Part shown: positions 48,383 to 56,847 of the stretch, one piece after another
How the letters are laid out: every line of letters starts with the position of its first letter
Position numbering within the stretch: the stretch's first letter is position 1
Notes under the pieces: model-generated
What the model saw: the letters and a program-made list of their open reading frames with translations, nothing else
Told to the model about the DNA's origin: nothing
Databases searched by the model: none
From: Streptococcus sp. oral taxon 431
GTDB taxonomy: Bacteria > Bacillota > Bacilli > Lactobacillales > Streptococcaceae
Assembly: GCF_023115445.1 (NCBI RefSeq)
Contig: NZ_JALDUI010000013.1
Span: 1 to 62,135, forward strand
DNA length: 62,135 bases
Reading direction: 5' to 3'
Program-made: the position numbers and the translations under genes

Positions 48383-49126
48383 TTAAAATAGAATAGTTGT
48401 TTTACCATCTAAAGATTGTTGAATTTCTATGTCGGGTTCTTTGTCTGTAATCCAATAATCAAAATCAGTAAGTTCGGAAAGAATATAATGAGAGTGTTTG
48501 TTTATCTTGCTGGTTTCAGCTAACAAGACGCGAATTTTACTGGTTTTAAATGCTCTTTTTTTCATTAGAACATCTTCTTGATCCTCAAAGCTAACTTGTC
48601 CGTCTGAAAGACTAGCTGCACCCAAAAATGCTAAGTCAAATTTAATTCTATTCAAAGATTCGGATTCTTCTAATGAGTAATAGAAACGATTCTTTTTATG
48701 AAATCGTCCACCGATAATGTGAAAATCGACATTTTCGTTTTCTCCTAAGACCAGTGCATTATCCAATGAATGGCTGAAAATAGTAACTTTTTTATCTGTT
48801 ATTTTTGCTAACTCAAGTACAGTTGTTGAAACATCATAGAAAATTAATTGTGAATCAGAAATAAGTTGGGTAGCTAAATGAGCAATTTTCTCTTTTTCTT
48901 TGGAAGACTGTTCTGCTCGACCTTTATAACCAAGAATCCTTTGCTTTTGGATTGGCAATAAACCTCCGTGAGTTCGTTGCGCTCGCTTTTCCTTTGCAAG
49001 AATGGAAAAATCTCTCCGGATGGTATCCTTGGATACTTGGAAATAGTCAACCATTTCTCTTGCCGATAGACTTCCTCTCTCTTCTAAAAGTTTTATGATT
49101 TCTTCTAATCGTTGTTCTTGGTACAT
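48383..49126 (-). CDS. DeoR-family transcriptional regulator
   Basis: A 247-aa regulator: N-terminal helix-turn-helix (SAREMVDYFQVSKDTIRRDFSIL), the RTHGGLLP hinge, and a sugar-phosphate sensor domain with FYDVSTTVLELA and IGGRFHKKNRF. The start at 49126 has GGGGGAATT ahead; a longer frame to 49177 overlaps the promoter. It heads a two-gene operon with a HAD phosphatase rather than with a transporter, so I cannot tell which sugar it senses. Confidence 0.87.
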   Translation of the reverse strand: MYQEQRLEEIIKLLEERGSLSAREMVDYFQVSKDTIRRDFSILAKEKRAQRTHGGLLPIQKQRILGYKGRAEQSSKEKEKIAHLATQLISDSQLIFYDVSTTVLELAKITDKKVTIFSHSLDNALVLGENENVDFHIIGGRFHKKNRFYYSLEESESLNRIKFDLAFLGAASLSDGQVSFEDQEDVLMKKRAFKTSKIRVLLAETSKINKHSHYILSELTDFDYWITDKEPDIEIQQSLDGKTTILF

Positions 49127-49148
49127 AGGAATTCCCCCTTTTAATACT

Positions 49149-49177
49149 AATATACCTCTTTCGTAAGCGATTGTCAA
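49149..49177 (-). promoter_or_regulatory. Strong promoter of the DeoR-HAD operon
   Basis: On the minus strand: -35 TTGACA (49177-49172, perfect), 17-base spacer, -10 TATATT (49154-49149). Confidence 0.85.
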
Positions 49178-49210
49178 TAATTGTAATGTTTTATAAGTGT
49201 TTTAAATGAT

Positions 49211-49741
49211 TTACAAAAAAATCAACCTGTCTTGGTTGATTAAAGATTCTTCTTTGAGTGCCTGTTCTCCTTTTGGAGTTAGTCTATAACCGTGAATCGA
49301 AAAGTGACTAGCTAATTCCTCTTCTGAAAAATGCTCATGAAGGGCTTGATCCAAGTCGGCAGCCTTCATTTTAGAAAGTCCAGTAACTCCCTTCTTCTTC
49401 AGGATATTTTTTTTCATGGTGCTATTTAGGTGGTCAAGCGAGTCAAAAGCAGTTTCGACAAGAGCATAGCCTTTTTCAACAAGCGTTTCTATATGTTTTG
49501 GGGCGTCAATGCCATAAGTGTACTCGAAGTATTTAGGAAACCAAGTTTCTGTGGTAAAGGTACCAAACTGAATTCGCCAGAGGAGGATAATATCTCCTGC
49601 CAGGAGATTGTCTTCTAGTAGTTCCATATTTCGTTTTGGGACAGGCTTGGGATTTAGTAGCCAAGCCTCTATATCACGATCAGGAGAGATATAAGGTTTG
49701 ACTTGATGGTCTTTGTAAATATTCTCTAGACTAGTATTCAT
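49211..49741 (-). CDS. Hypothetical protein with a SAP-like motif
   Basis: A 176-aa cytosolic protein. The central part (about 108-145, KKNILKKKGVTGLSKMKAADLDQAL) looks like a SAP helix-turn-helix motif used by some proteins to bind DNA or RNA. The N-terminal half (ILLWRIQFGTFTTETWFPKYFEYTYGID) is unfamiliar. AGAAAGAGA lies upstream of the ATG. An intrinsic terminator is embedded in the last nine codons. It is divergent from rpsP. Function unknown. Confidence 0.75.
   Translation of the reverse strand: MNTSLENIYKDHQVKPYISPDRDIEAWLLNPKPVPKRNMELLEDNLLAGDIILLWRIQFGTFTTETWFPKYFEYTYGIDAPKHIETLVEKGYALVETAFDSLDHLNSTMKKNILKKKGVTGLSKMKAADLDQALHEHFSEEELASHFSIHGYRLTPKGEQALKEESLINQDRLIFL
49214..49241 (-). 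terminator. Terminator inside the last codons of the SAP-like gene
   Basis: On the minus strand AATCAACC (49241-49234) pairs with GGTTGATT (49227-49220) over a 6-base loop, then a T-run that reads into the stop codon. Confidence 0.8.
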
Positions 49742-49825
49742 AAAGTTTCTCTTTCTAATTTATACCTACTAGTCTAACAAATTTCTAAAAAATTTAAAAA
49801 TTTTAAAGTCTGTCAAGTTTTTTTC

Positions 49826-49853
49826 TTGACACCTCTTAGAAATCTGCTATAAT
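49826..49853 (+). promoter_or_regulatory. Strong promoter of rpsP
   Basis: -35 TTGACA (49826-49831, perfect), 16-base spacer, -10 TATAAT (49848-49853, perfect) with TG one base before it, giving a leader of about 60 bases. Confidence 0.88.
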
Positions 49854-49920
49854 AGAACATGTGCTAAATGGCTCAGCTATTTCACCAAACTAAAAAAATA
49901 AAAGAAAAGAGATATTAAAA

Positions 49921-50193
49921 ATGGCAGTAAAAATCCGTTTGACTCGTATGGGTTCTAAGAAAAAACCTTTCTACCGTATTAACGTAGCAGATTCACGTTC
50001 ACCACGTGACGGACGTTTCATCGAAACAGTTGGAACTTACAACCCACTTGTTGCTGAAAACCAAGTAACTTTGAAAGAAGACCGCGTTCTTGCATGGTTG
50101 GCTGATGGAGCTCAACCTTCAGATACAGTACGCAACATCCTTTCAAAAGAAGGCGTATTGAAGAAATTCCACGATTCTAAATTCTCTAAATAA
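49921..50193 (+). CDS. rpsP: Ribosomal protein bS16
   Basis: A 90-aa small-subunit ribosomal protein starting [20 protein letters not shown] with the conserved [12 protein letters not shown] and VGTYNP segments. The length is normal. It is driven by a near-consensus promoter and followed after 19 bases by khpA, then a terminator. In many Firmicutes rpsP is joined to rimM and trmD; here khpA and a MazG-like gene lie between, but all four are within 2 kb. Confidence 0.97.
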   Translation: MAVKIRLTRMGSKKKPFYRINVADSRSPRDGRFIETVGTYNPLVAENQVTLKEDRVLAWLADGAQPSDTVRNILSKEGVLKKFHDSKFSK

Positions 50194-50212
50194 TTCTAAA
50201 GTAGGTTGACAG

Positions 50213-50452
50213 ATGGATACGATTGAAAATCTCATTATTGCAATTGTGAAACCTTTGATTTCACAACCAGATGCCTTAACTATCAAGATTGAAGATACAC
50301 CAGAATTTTTGGAGTATCATTTGGATCTTGACCAAAGCGATGTGGGTCGTGTGATTGGTCGTAAGGGTCGCACTATCTCTGCGATAAGAACGATTGTCTA
50401 CTCTGTCCCAACTGAAGACAAAAAAGTAAGAATCGTTATTGACGAAAAATAA
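50213..50452 (+). CDS. khpA: KH-domain RNA-binding protein KhpA
   Basis: A 79-aa protein made of a single KH domain, with the RNA-binding GRKG loop in [12 protein letters not shown]. In pneumococcus KhpA pairs with KhpB/EloR at midcell and controls cell elongation. TAGGTTG lies before the ATG as a weak ribosome site. It follows rpsP closely and ends with a terminator. Confidence 0.95.
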   Translation: MDTIENLIIAIVKPLISQPDALTIKIEDTPEFLEYHLDLDQSDVGRVIGRKGRTISAIRTIVYSVPTEDKKVRIVIDEK

Positions 50453-50453
50453 G

Positions 50454-50482
50454 AAAAGCGGGACGGATGTCTCGCTTTTTTT
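50454..50482 (+). terminator. Terminator after khpA
   Basis: An 11-bp stem (50454-50464 with 50469-50479, one G-T pair) over a 4-base loop, then T. The next gene starts 15 bases later. Confidence 0.85.
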
Positions 50483-50496
50483 GCAAGGAGCAGGAT

Positions 50497-50832
50497 ATGA
50501 AGGATTTAACGTTTAGACAATTACAAGACTACTTACTCGAACATTACCAGCAGTCTCGGACTGAGGAAGGTCTTTTTATCAAGCTAGTGGAGGAAGTCGG
50601 AGAAGTGGCCGAGGTTTTGAATGGACGCTCTGGTCGAAAAGAAGGGGTTCAGGATTCTAACGAGGAACTTGCCAAAGAACTGGTTGATATCATTCACTAC
50701 ACAGTCGCAATTGCAGCCATCAACGACATTGATCTAACCAAGACCATTTTTGAAAAAGACAAAAAGGCAGCTATCAAATATCAGCATGAACGAGATTTGG
50801 AAGGATATTTAGAAGCCGAGGGTCAGAACTAG
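50497..50832 (+). CDS. MazG-like nucleotide pyrophosphohydrolase
   Basis: A 111-aa all-alpha protein with the MazG-type metal motifs: EEVGEVAEVLN (about 31-41) and EELAKELVDIIHY (about 57-69, E-x-x-D pattern). Such proteins hydrolyse non-canonical or excess nucleoside triphosphates to monophosphates. Start placed at 50497 behind AAGGAGCAGG; an upstream in-frame ATG at 50467 lies inside the khpA terminator. Substrate unknown. Confidence 0.85.
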   Translation: MKDLTFRQLQDYLLEHYQQSRTEEGLFIKLVEEVGEVAEVLNGRSGRKEGVQDSNEELAKELVDIIHYTVAIAAINDIDLTKTIFEKDKKAAIKYQHERDLEGYLEAEGQN

Positions 50833-50846
50833 CTTTTTCCTCCAAC

Positions 50847-50875
50847 TTGTGAAAATCCCTGGAACGTGATAAAAT
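50847..50875 (+). promoter_or_regulatory. Promoter of rimM-trmD
   Basis: -35 TTGTGA (50847-50852), 17-base spacer, -10 TAAAAT (50870-50875) preceded by TGA. Confidence 0.7.
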
Positions 50876-50903
50876 AAAGGGAGAAACATACACAGGAGAT
50901 CAA

Positions 50904-51422
50904 ATGAACTATTTTAACGTTGGAAAAATCGTCAATACGCAAGGTTTGCAAGGTGAGATGAGAGCCTTATCTGTGACGGATTTTTCGGAAGAACGCTTTA
51001 AAAAAGGTGCAGAGCTGGCCTTGTTTGATGAGAAGGATCAATTTGTTAAAACTGTGACTATAGCAAGTCACCGTAAGCATAAAAACTTTGATATCATCAA
51101 ATTTAAGGATATGTATCACATCAATGATATCGAAAAATACAAGGGCTACAGTTTGAAGGTTGCGGAAGAAAACCTTAATGACCTGGATGAGGGTGAATTT
51201 TACTATCACGAGATTATTGGACTAGAGGTCTACGAGGGTGACAACTTGATTGGAACCATTAAGGAAATCTTGCAACCAGGGGCCAATGATGTTTGGGTAG
51301 TTAAGCGTAAGGGAAAACGTGATCTGCTTTTACCATATATCCCACCGGTCGTGCTCAATGTTGATATTCCGAATAAACGGGTTGATGTGGAAATCTTAGA
51401 AGGGTTAGACGATGAAGATTGA
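50904..51422 (+). CDS. rimM: 16S rRNA processing protein RimM
   Basis: A 172-aa protein that helps mature the head of the 30S subunit and binds uS19. The N-terminal RimM beta-barrel starts [19 protein letters not shown]; the C-terminal PRC-barrel (about 95-170) contains [13 protein letters not shown] and [17 protein letters not shown] lies before the ATG. It overlaps trmD by 11 bases. Confidence 0.95.
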   Translation: MNYFNVGKIVNTQGLQGEMRALSVTDFSEERFKKGAELALFDEKDQFVKTVTIASHRKHKNFDIIKFKDMYHINDIEKYKGYSLKVAEENLNDLDEGEFYYHEIIGLEVYEGDNLIGTIKEILQPGANDVWVVKRKGKRDLLLPYIPPVVLNVDIPNKRVDVEILEGLDDED

Positions 51423-52131
51423 TATTTTAACCCTCTTTCCAGAGATGTTTTCTCCACTAGAACATTCTATCGTTGGAAAGGCACGTGAAAAAGGGCTCTT
51501 GGATATCCAGTATCATAATTTTCGTGACTATGCTGAAAAGGCTCGTCATGTTGATGACGAACCCTACGGTGGTGGTCAAGGCATGTTGCTACGTGCGCAA
51601 CCAATATTTGATGCCTTTGATGCTATTCAAAAGAAAAATCCGCGCGTGATCCTTTTGGATCCTGCTGGTAAGCAGTTTGACCAAGCTTATGCTGAAGATT
51701 TAGCACAAGAAGAGGAACTCATCTTTATCTGTGGTCACTACGAGGGCTATGATGAACGCATTAAGACCTTGGTAACAGATGAGATTTCCCTAGGTGATTA
51801 TGTGCTAACTGGAGGAGAATTGGCGGCTATGACCATGATTGATGCGACGGTTCGCTTGATACCAGAAGTAATTGGGAAGGAAACCAGTCACCAAGATGAT
51901 AGCTTTTCATCTGGGCTCCTTGAATATCCTCAGTACACTCGTCCTTATGATTATCGTGGAATGGTGGTTCCAGAAGTGCTTATGAGTGGGCATCATGAGA
52001 AGATTCGCCAATGGCGTCTCTATGAAAGTCTCAAAAAAACTTATGAGCGTAGACCAGATTTGTTGGAAAATTATGAATTAACAGTAGAAGAAGCTAAAAT
52101 GTTAGCGGACATTAAAGAAAATACAAATTAA
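51412..52131 (+). CDS. trmD: tRNA (guanine-N1)-methyltransferase
   Basis: A 239-aa SPOUT (knotted) methyltransferase making m1G37 in tRNAs. It starts [13 protein letters not shown] and has [11 protein letters not shown], the trefoil-knot SAM site [12 protein letters not shown] and [13 protein letters not shown], and [16 protein letters not shown]. It overlaps the end of rimM, so the two are translationally coupled. Confidence 0.97.
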   Translation: MKIDILTLFPEMFSPLEHSIVGKAREKGLLDIQYHNFRDYAEKARHVDDEPYGGGQGMLLRAQPIFDAFDAIQKKNPRVILLDPAGKQFDQAYAEDLAQEEELIFICGHYEGYDERIKTLVTDEISLGDYVLTGGELAAMTMIDATVRLIPEVIGKETSHQDDSFSSGLLEYPQYTRPYDYRGMVVPEVLMSGHHEKIRQWRLYESLKKTYERRPDLLENYELTVEEAKMLADIKENTN

Positions 52132-52143
52132 AAGGAGAAGCCT

Positions 52144-52482
52144 ATGCAAGTCATTAAACGTGATGGACAAGTTGCCGACTTTGATCCAGATAAAATCTAT
52201 CAAGCCATTCTCAAAGCTGCTCAAACGGTTTATGTTTTGACAGATGATTTACGTCAAAATCTAGCTCAGGTAACTAAGAAAGTTGTCTTGGATCTAGAAG
52301 AGGCAAAAGTGGAGCGTGCGACAATCAGCATGATTCAATCAATGGTTGAGCATCGCTTGCTTGGTGCAGGTTACATCACCATCGCTGAACACTATATCTC
52401 TTACCGTTTGCAACGGGATTTAGAGAGAAGTGGTTACGGAGAACATATTGCTGTTCATCTTCATTTTGAACAAATCCGTTAA
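52144..52482 (+). CDS. Stand-alone ATP-cone domain protein
   Basis: A 112-aa protein that is almost entirely one ATP-cone: QVIKRDGQVADFDPDKIYQAI at the start and YITIAEHYISYRLQRD near the end. ATP-cones are nucleotide-sensing modules normally fused to ribonucleotide reductases or NrdR, so a free-standing one is unusual and may act in trans. AAAGGAG lies before the ATG, 12 bases after trmD, so it is probably the last gene of the rimM-trmD operon. No function is known to me. Confidence 0.8.
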   Translation: MQVIKRDGQVADFDPDKIYQAILKAAQTVYVLTDDLRQNLAQVTKKVVLDLEEAKVERATISMIQSMVEHRLLGAGYITIAEHYISYRLQRDLERSGYGEHIAVHLHFEQIR

Positions 52483-52486
52483 TAGA

Positions 52487-52521
52487 AAAGAGTGAGATGA
52501 AGAAAACTCATCTCACTCTTT
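52487..52521. terminator. Bidirectional terminator between convergent genes
   Basis: A perfect 14-bp stem (52487-52500 with 52508-52521) over a 7-base loop. It overlaps the last codons of the minus-strand gene ending at 52513. Confidence 0.88.
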
Positions 52522-52833
52522 CTTAAATCGATTTTTTTGGGCAGTTTGGACAGTTGAGGGAACAAAACTTATTTTTCGAATATCTGGGATTCGAATAATG
52601 CGGGTCACATTTTTTGCAAAATTTTTAACGATAATTTGCTGGCGGTCTGTATCAAATTTGATGATATCCCCTGTAAAACTTGTATCTGAAAAAATAATGT
52701 GGACAGCAGTTTTTTTCAGGAGTGCCTCTTTAATGGCACTTGTCAGGGAGTCAGCTTTGGAATGATCTGGTTCTTCTCGTCCGTTGAGAAATCCTTGGAA
52801 TTTTTGTTGAATATGTTTAAATAAATCTTTCAT
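52513..52833 (-). CDS. Hypothetical small protein (possible YolD-like fold)
   Basis: A 106-aa cytosolic protein. Residues about 40-90 (VHIIFSDTSFTGDIIKFDTDRQQIIVKNF, then IRIPDIRKISF) form a beta-rich stretch that recalls YolD-like proteins, but I am not sure. The C terminus is basic. GGGAGG lies before the ATG at 52833; an upstream in-frame ATG at 52869 has no site. Its end lies inside a bidirectional terminator. Function unknown. Confidence 0.68.
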   Translation of the reverse strand: MKDLFKHIQQKFQGFLNGREEPDHSKADSLTSAIKEALLKKTAVHIIFSDTSFTGDIIKFDTDRQQIIVKNFAKNVTRIIRIPDIRKISFVPSTVQTAQKNRFKKE

Positions 52834-52931
52834 CGGAGCCTCCCTTCTTTTTACCATTATTATATACAATTTTAAAAAAATCTACAAGATTTTACGAATA
52901 ATCAAGTGAAGACAATTAAAAGGAGAATACA

Positions 52932-53147
52932 ATGGCAGAATTTACATTTGAAATCGAAGAACACTTACTTACGCTCTCAGAGAATGAAAAAGGTTGGACC
53001 AAGGAAATCAATCGTGTCAGCTTTAATGGGGCACCAGCAAAGTTTGACATTCGTGCTTGGAGTCCAGACCACACTAAGATGGGGAAAGGAATCACCCTCT
53101 CAAACGAGGAGTTTCAAGTGATGGTCGATGCCTTTAAGAATCAATAA
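52932..53147 (+). CDS. YdbC/PC4-like single-stranded nucleic acid-binding protein
   Basis: A 71-aa protein with the PC4/YdbC pattern: FEIEEHLLTLSENEKGWTKEINRVSFNG, KFDIRAWSPDHTKMGKGITLS and an EEF-x-x-MVDAF C-terminal helix. The lactococcal relative YdbC is a homodimeric single-stranded DNA/RNA binder related to eukaryotic PC4. AAAGGAG lies before the ATG. Another frame over the same bases is longer upstream but lacks a ribosome site and coding character. Confidence 0.85.
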   Translation: MAEFTFEIEEHLLTLSENEKGWTKEINRVSFNGAPAKFDIRAWSPDHTKMGKGITLSNEEFQVMVDAFKNQ

Positions 53148-53169
53148 GCAATCATGTAAGAATAATCCA

Positions 53170-53203
53170 AAAGAAGCTGGGAAAAACCCGGCCTCTTTTT
53201 ATT
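53170..53203. terminator. Terminator between ydbC-like gene and bioY
   Basis: A 12-position stem (53170-53181 with 53187-53198, one mismatch, one G-T pair) over AAAAA, followed by T. Confidence 0.75.
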
Positions 53204-53738
53204 TGCTTGAAAAATAGGATTGAGTACGGAGACGTTGAAGGAGTGGTCGACCGATAAAACTGATGGTAAGGATTTTTGCAAGATCAGGAATGATAAAGGG
53301 AATGACACCGACAGCTAGTGCTTTATCAAAAGGCATGCCAGCAAGGAAGTGGAGGCTGAGAATACCACCAACAAAGACAAGGGAATCTCCCAAGAGATTT
53401 GCAAGAAAGATACGAATATAGCCACTTTTCTTATGGATAAGATAGGACGTAAGTCCAGCATAGACAAGGTCAAACCAAAGATAGCCAGCGCTTGGACCTA
53501 CCAAAACATGAAAACCAGCTCCCCCACTGGCAAAGACAGGAATACCGATAGCACCCAGCAAGAGATAGAGACCAACAGAAAGAACGGCTTCCCTTGGTCT
53601 AAAAACAGTAGCAATGAGTCCGATAGCAAAGTTTTGTAGAGTAAACGGAACAGGTCCAATTGGGACACTGATTTGGGCTAATACTGCAATCAGAGCAGCT
53701 CCAATAGCAGGAATAGCGTAAATATGTGCTTTTTTCAT
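53199..53738 (-). CDS. bioY: Biotin transporter substrate-binding component BioY
   Basis: A 179-aa membrane protein with six hydrophobic helices; the BioY pattern is present: ISVPIGPVPFTLQNFA near the N terminus, LYLLLGAIGIPVFASGGAG and GPSAGYLWF. It is the S component of an ECF-type importer and would use the shared energising module encoded elsewhere. Promoter, a BirA-like inverted repeat and ribosome site overlap directly upstream, which fits repression by biotin-loaded BirA. Confidence 0.93.
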   Translation of the reverse strand: MKKAHIYAIPAIGAALIAVLAQISVPIGPVPFTLQNFAIGLIATVFRPREAVLSVGLYLLLGAIGIPVFASGGAGFHVLVGPSAGYLWFDLVYAGLTSYLIHKKSGYIRIFLANLLGDSLVFVGGILSLHFLAGMPFDKALAVGVIPFIIPDLAKILTISFIGRPLLQRLRTQSYFSSK

Positions 53739-53799
53739 AATAGTTAACCTCTTTTTTAATTTATAGTAACTATTATACTGGAAGGGGGATGATTGTCAA
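53739..53799 (-). promoter_or_regulatory. bioY promoter with BirA-like operator
   Basis: On the minus strand: -35 TTGACA (53799-53794), 16-base spacer, -10 TATAAT (53777-53772). The inverted repeat AATAGTTA / TAACTATT (arms 53767-53774 and 53739-53746) overlaps the -10 box at one end and the ribosome site/start at the other. Confidence 0.65.
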
Positions 53800-54000
53800 C
53801 CTGTTTTAAAAATAAAGGTTACAAATCTGTAATGGCCGATTTAGAGAGAGCCGGAGGACAAGAGATTTTTCAAAACACAGGTAAATCTTATCAGTAATAA
53901 AAAGATGAGCCTTATGGAAGTTGGCTATCATATAGTGCAAACACTTAGGAATCCTGATGGGATGCTATTTTTAAGTGTTTTATAATTTGCTCTAATAAAA
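53800..54000. other. Gap between bioY promoter and gor terminator
   Basis: No convincing gene. A 22-codon frame at 53832-53897 has no ribosome site. A hairpin AAACACTTA / TAAGTGTTT (53939-53947, 53972-53980) with a 24-base loop is the only structure seen. Confidence 0.4.
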
Positions 54001-54047
54001 GAAAAAGATTGAAGAAAATGGTCCTAAATAGGCTTTTTCTTCAATCT
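54001..54047 (-). terminator. Terminator of gor
   Basis: A perfect 13-bp stem (54006-54018 with 54035-54047); read on the minus strand it is followed by a T-rich tract. Confidence 0.8.
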
Positions 54048-54073
54048 GAGTGACCAAGATGGTCTTTTTTGTA

Positions 54074-55420
54074 TTAACGCATGGTCACAAATTCTTCTGA
54101 ACCTGTAGGATGGATAGCGACCGTCGCATCAAAATCAGCTTTTGTAGCTCCCATCTTGATAGCAACTGCAAAACCTTGAATCATTTCGTCGACGCCGTAG
54201 CCGATACCATGAAGGCCAACTACCTTTTCGTTCTCACCAGCTGTAATGAGCTTGAAGCGGGCTTCTTGACGGTGGCTAGTGACTGCTGAATACATAGAAG
54301 CAAATTTTGAAGTATAAACTTTAATGTTTTCTTGTCCATACTCTTTGATAGCTTCTTCCTCAGTCAGACCGACAGTTCCGATAGCTGGATGTGAGAAGAC
54401 AACAGTTGGAATAGTAGTGTAGTCCATTTTAGCATTGGTTTTACCGTTGAAAAGTCTCTCGGATAGGGTACGACCAGCCTTGATAGCGACGGGAGTTAGT
54501 TCTTTCTCACCCGTGACATCTCCTAGAGCATAGATACCATCAACGACTGTATTTTGGTATTCGTCAACTTGAATGAAACCACGTTCATTGAGGGTAACAC
54601 CTGCTTTCTCAAGCTGGAGCCCTTCAACATTTGGACGGCGACCAGTTGCCCATATAACTTGACTGGTAGTATGAGTGCTCCCATCTTCGAAATGAATGGT
54701 AATGCCTTGTTCAGTTTCTTCAAGTTTAGCAGGAACCTTATGGGTGTGGAGGTGTAATCCAGTATTTTCCATTTCTTGAACTAGACTCTCAACAATATAA
54801 CTATCAAATCCACGGAGCGGACGCTCGCGACGGACGAATAAATCTGTCTGCACACCAAGGGTATGGAGCACGCCAGCTAATTCGACAGCAATGTAACCAG
54901 CACCCAGAATGGCTACAGAATCTGGCAACTTTTCCCAAGCAAAGACATCATCAGAACTACCACCTAGTTCAGCACCAGGAATGGTAGGAATACGAGGATG
55001 TGCCCCAGTTGCAATCACGATGTGCTTAGCACGGATCAACTCTCCATTGACACTAACAGTATGAGCATCAACGAACTCGGCGCGTCCTTCAATCAAATCA
55101 ACTCCGTTACGCTTAAAGCTTCCACCATAAGAAGAGCGAGCACGATCAATATAGGCTTCACGATTTTTACGAAGCCTTGCATAATCAAATTCATTGCCAG
55201 TACTTGTAAAACCATAGTCAGGCCCATATTTGTGGATGCTCTCTGCGATTTGAGCACCGTACCACATAATTTTCTTAGGAACGCACCCAATATTGACACA
55301 AGTTCCACCTAATTTCTTTTCCTCAATAACTGCGGCTTTAGCGCCATGTTCACCAGCACGATTCATGGTAGCAATACCCCCGCTACCTCCACCGATAGCG
55401 ATAATATCATATTCTCTCAT
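54074..55420 (-). CDS. gor: Glutathione-disulfide reductase
   Basis: A 448-aa FAD/NADPH flavoprotein. The FAD motif [10 protein letters not shown] opens the protein, the redox-active disulfide is Cys41/Cys46 in [13 protein letters not shown], the NADPH motif is [11 protein letters not shown], and the C terminus has the dimer-interface catalytic His in [10 protein letters not shown]. It keeps glutathione reduced and supports oxidative-stress survival. Start placed at 55420 behind AAAGGAG; a longer frame to 55450 lacks a site and overlaps the promoter. Confidence 0.94.
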   Translation of the reverse strand: MREYDIIAIGGGSGGIATMNRAGEHGAKAAVIEEKKLGGTCVNIGCVPKKIMWYGAQIAESIHKYGPDYGFTSTGNEFDYARLRKNREAYIDRARSSYGGSFKRNGVDLIEGRAEFVDAHTVSVNGELIRAKHIVIATGAHPRIPTIPGAELGGSSDDVFAWEKLPDSVAILGAGYIAVELAGVLHTLGVQTDLFVRRERPLRGFDSYIVESLVQEMENTGLHLHTHKVPAKLEETEQGITIHFEDGSTHTTSQVIWATGRRPNVEGLQLEKAGVTLNERGFIQVDEYQNTVVDGIYALGDVTGEKELTPVAIKAGRTLSERLFNGKTNAKMDYTTIPTVVFSHPAIGTVGLTEEEAIKEYGQENIKVYTSKFASMYSAVTSHRQEARFKLITAGENEKVVGLHGIGYGVDEMIQGFAVAIKMGATKADFDATVAIHPTGSEEFVTMR

Positions 55421-55450
55421 AGAAAGCTCCTTTACTTGTTTTCTAGTCAT

Positions 55451-55479
55451 ATTCTATCTTTTTTTGGGAGTCAATGCAA
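55451..55479 (-). promoter_or_regulatory. Promoter of gor
   Basis: On the minus strand: -35 TTGCAT (55479-55474), 17-base spacer, -10 TAGAAT (55456-55451). Confidence 0.7.
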
Positions 55480-55599
55480 AAATCTGCTACGCTTAAAAAT
55501 TTTAAGAAAATGCTTGCAAAAATAAAAAAGAAAGTGTATTATATAACTAATACAACAATAAAAGGATCTTACAAATAAATTTGGATTGTTAGAAAGAAA

Positions 55600-55628
55600 T
55601 TGTCCATTTTTGAGACTTGTGCTATAAT
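55600..55628 (+). promoter_or_regulatory. Promoter of the MacAB-like exporter operon
   Basis: -35 TTGTCC (55600-55605), 17-base spacer, -10 TATAAT (55623-55628) with TG one base before it. Confidence 0.8.
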
Positions 55629-55659
55629 CTTAATATATATTTGTAAAGAAGGAGTTCTT

Positions 55660-56847
55660 ATGAAAAGAAAGAAAACAGCCAAGAAATGGCCTTTATATAC
55701 TGCTATTGGGGTTGCAACAGCCATCGTAATTGGTGCTGGAGCTATTCTCCTATTTAGACAACCAAACCAAAGTGCAGCAATTGACGAACCTGCTAAAATC
55801 GCTGTAGCAAAAGAGGGAACGGTTGCTTCATCGGTTCTTCTATCGGGTAGTGTAACTGCTCAAAAAGAACAATATGTTTATTTTGATGGCAGCAAGGGAG
55901 ATTTGGATGAGGTTCTAGTTTCAGTTGGTGATAAGGTAAGCGAGGGCCAGGCCTTAGTCAAGTATAGTAGCACAGAAGCCCAGGCTGCCTATGATGCTGC
56001 CAGTCGTGCAGTTGCTAAAGCTGACCGTCATATCAATGAACTGAATGAGTCTCGAAATACCGCCGCAGCAACACCTAACCTTCCGCAAGCAGGTCTAGAA
56101 GGAGCAACTGGACAAGCGCCAGCTCAGTCATCCGGTTCTGCCACAGCTGCTATTGATTCTCAAATCAGCGATGCTCGTGATGTGCGTGCAGATGCAGAAG
56201 CGCAACTCGAAAAAGCTCAAGCCCAGTTGAATGCTGCTACAGTATTGAGTACGGTGGAGGGAACAGTTGTTGAAGTGAATCGTAACGTTTCAAAATCTCC
56301 AACAGGAAATAGTCAAGTTTTGGTTCATATCGTAAGTAACGATAACTTGCAGATCAAGGGAGAGCTTTCTGAGTACAACCTTGCCAATCTATCTGTAGGC
56401 CAAGAAGTCACTTTTACTTCCAAGGTTTACCCAGATAAAACTTGGAATGGTAAGATTAGCTATATTTCAAATTATCCAAAAAATAACAGTGAAGCAAGTA
56501 GTAGCTTAGCTGCTTCAAACACAGGTTCTAAATATCCATATACAGTCGATGTAACTAGCGAAATCGGTGATTTGAAACAGGGCTTTACAGTCAGTGTTGA
56601 AGTGAAAAGCACTAGCAAAGCATTGATTGTTCCGATCACCAGCGTAGTCATGGAAGAAGATAAAAACTATGTTTGGATCCTTGATGAAAATCAAAAGGCC
56701 AAAAAAGTTGAAGTTGGATTGGGCAATGCAGATGCAGAAAATCAAGAAATCACATCTGGTCTGACAGATGGAGCAAAAGTCATCAGTAATCCGACAGCTT
56801 CCTTGCAAGAAGGAAAAGAGGTGAAGACTGATGAAGCAACTAATTAG
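55660..56847 (+). CDS. Periplasmic-adaptor-like subunit of a MacAB-type ABC exporter
   Basis: A 395-aa protein anchored by one N-terminal membrane helix (about 12-33). It has the membrane-fusion layout: lipoyl half-motifs (VLVSVGDKVSEGQALVKY and TVEGTVVEVN), a coiled-coil hairpin between them rich in Ala/Glu/Gln, a beta-barrel and a membrane-proximal domain. In Gram-positives such proteins form a channel above the MacB-like permease. It is first of a three-gene operon equivalent to the pneumococcal exporter linked to resistance to host and antibiotic peptides. Start at 55660 behind AAGGAG. Confidence 0.9.
   Translation: MKRKKTAKKWPLYTAIGVATAIVIGAGAILLFRQPNQSAAIDEPAKIAVAKEGTVASSVLLSGSVTAQKEQYVYFDGSKGDLDEVLVSVGDKVSEGQALVKYSSTEAQAAYDAASRAVAKADRHINELNESRNTAAATPNLPQAGLEGATGQAPAQSSGSATAAIDSQISDARDVRADAEAQLEKAQAQLNAATVLSTVEGTVVEVNRNVSKSPTGNSQVLVHIVSNDNLQIKGELSEYNLANLSVGQEVTFTSKVYPDKTWNGKISYISNYPKNNSEASSSLAASNTGSKYPYTVDVTSEIGDLKQGFTVSVEVKSTSKALIVPITSVVMEEDKNYVWILDENQKAKKVEVGLGNADAENQEITSGLTDGAKVISNPTASLQEGKEVKTDEATN

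Noticed and set aside
52906..53121. A second 71-codon frame overlapping the YdbC-like gene
   Set aside because: It has no ribosome site, while the frame at 52932 has AAAGGAG and a recognisable PC4/YdbC pattern.
53832..53897. A 22-codon frame between bioY and gor
   Set aside because: It lacks a ribosome site and promoter and is too short to judge; it may be a chance frame or a gene remnant.
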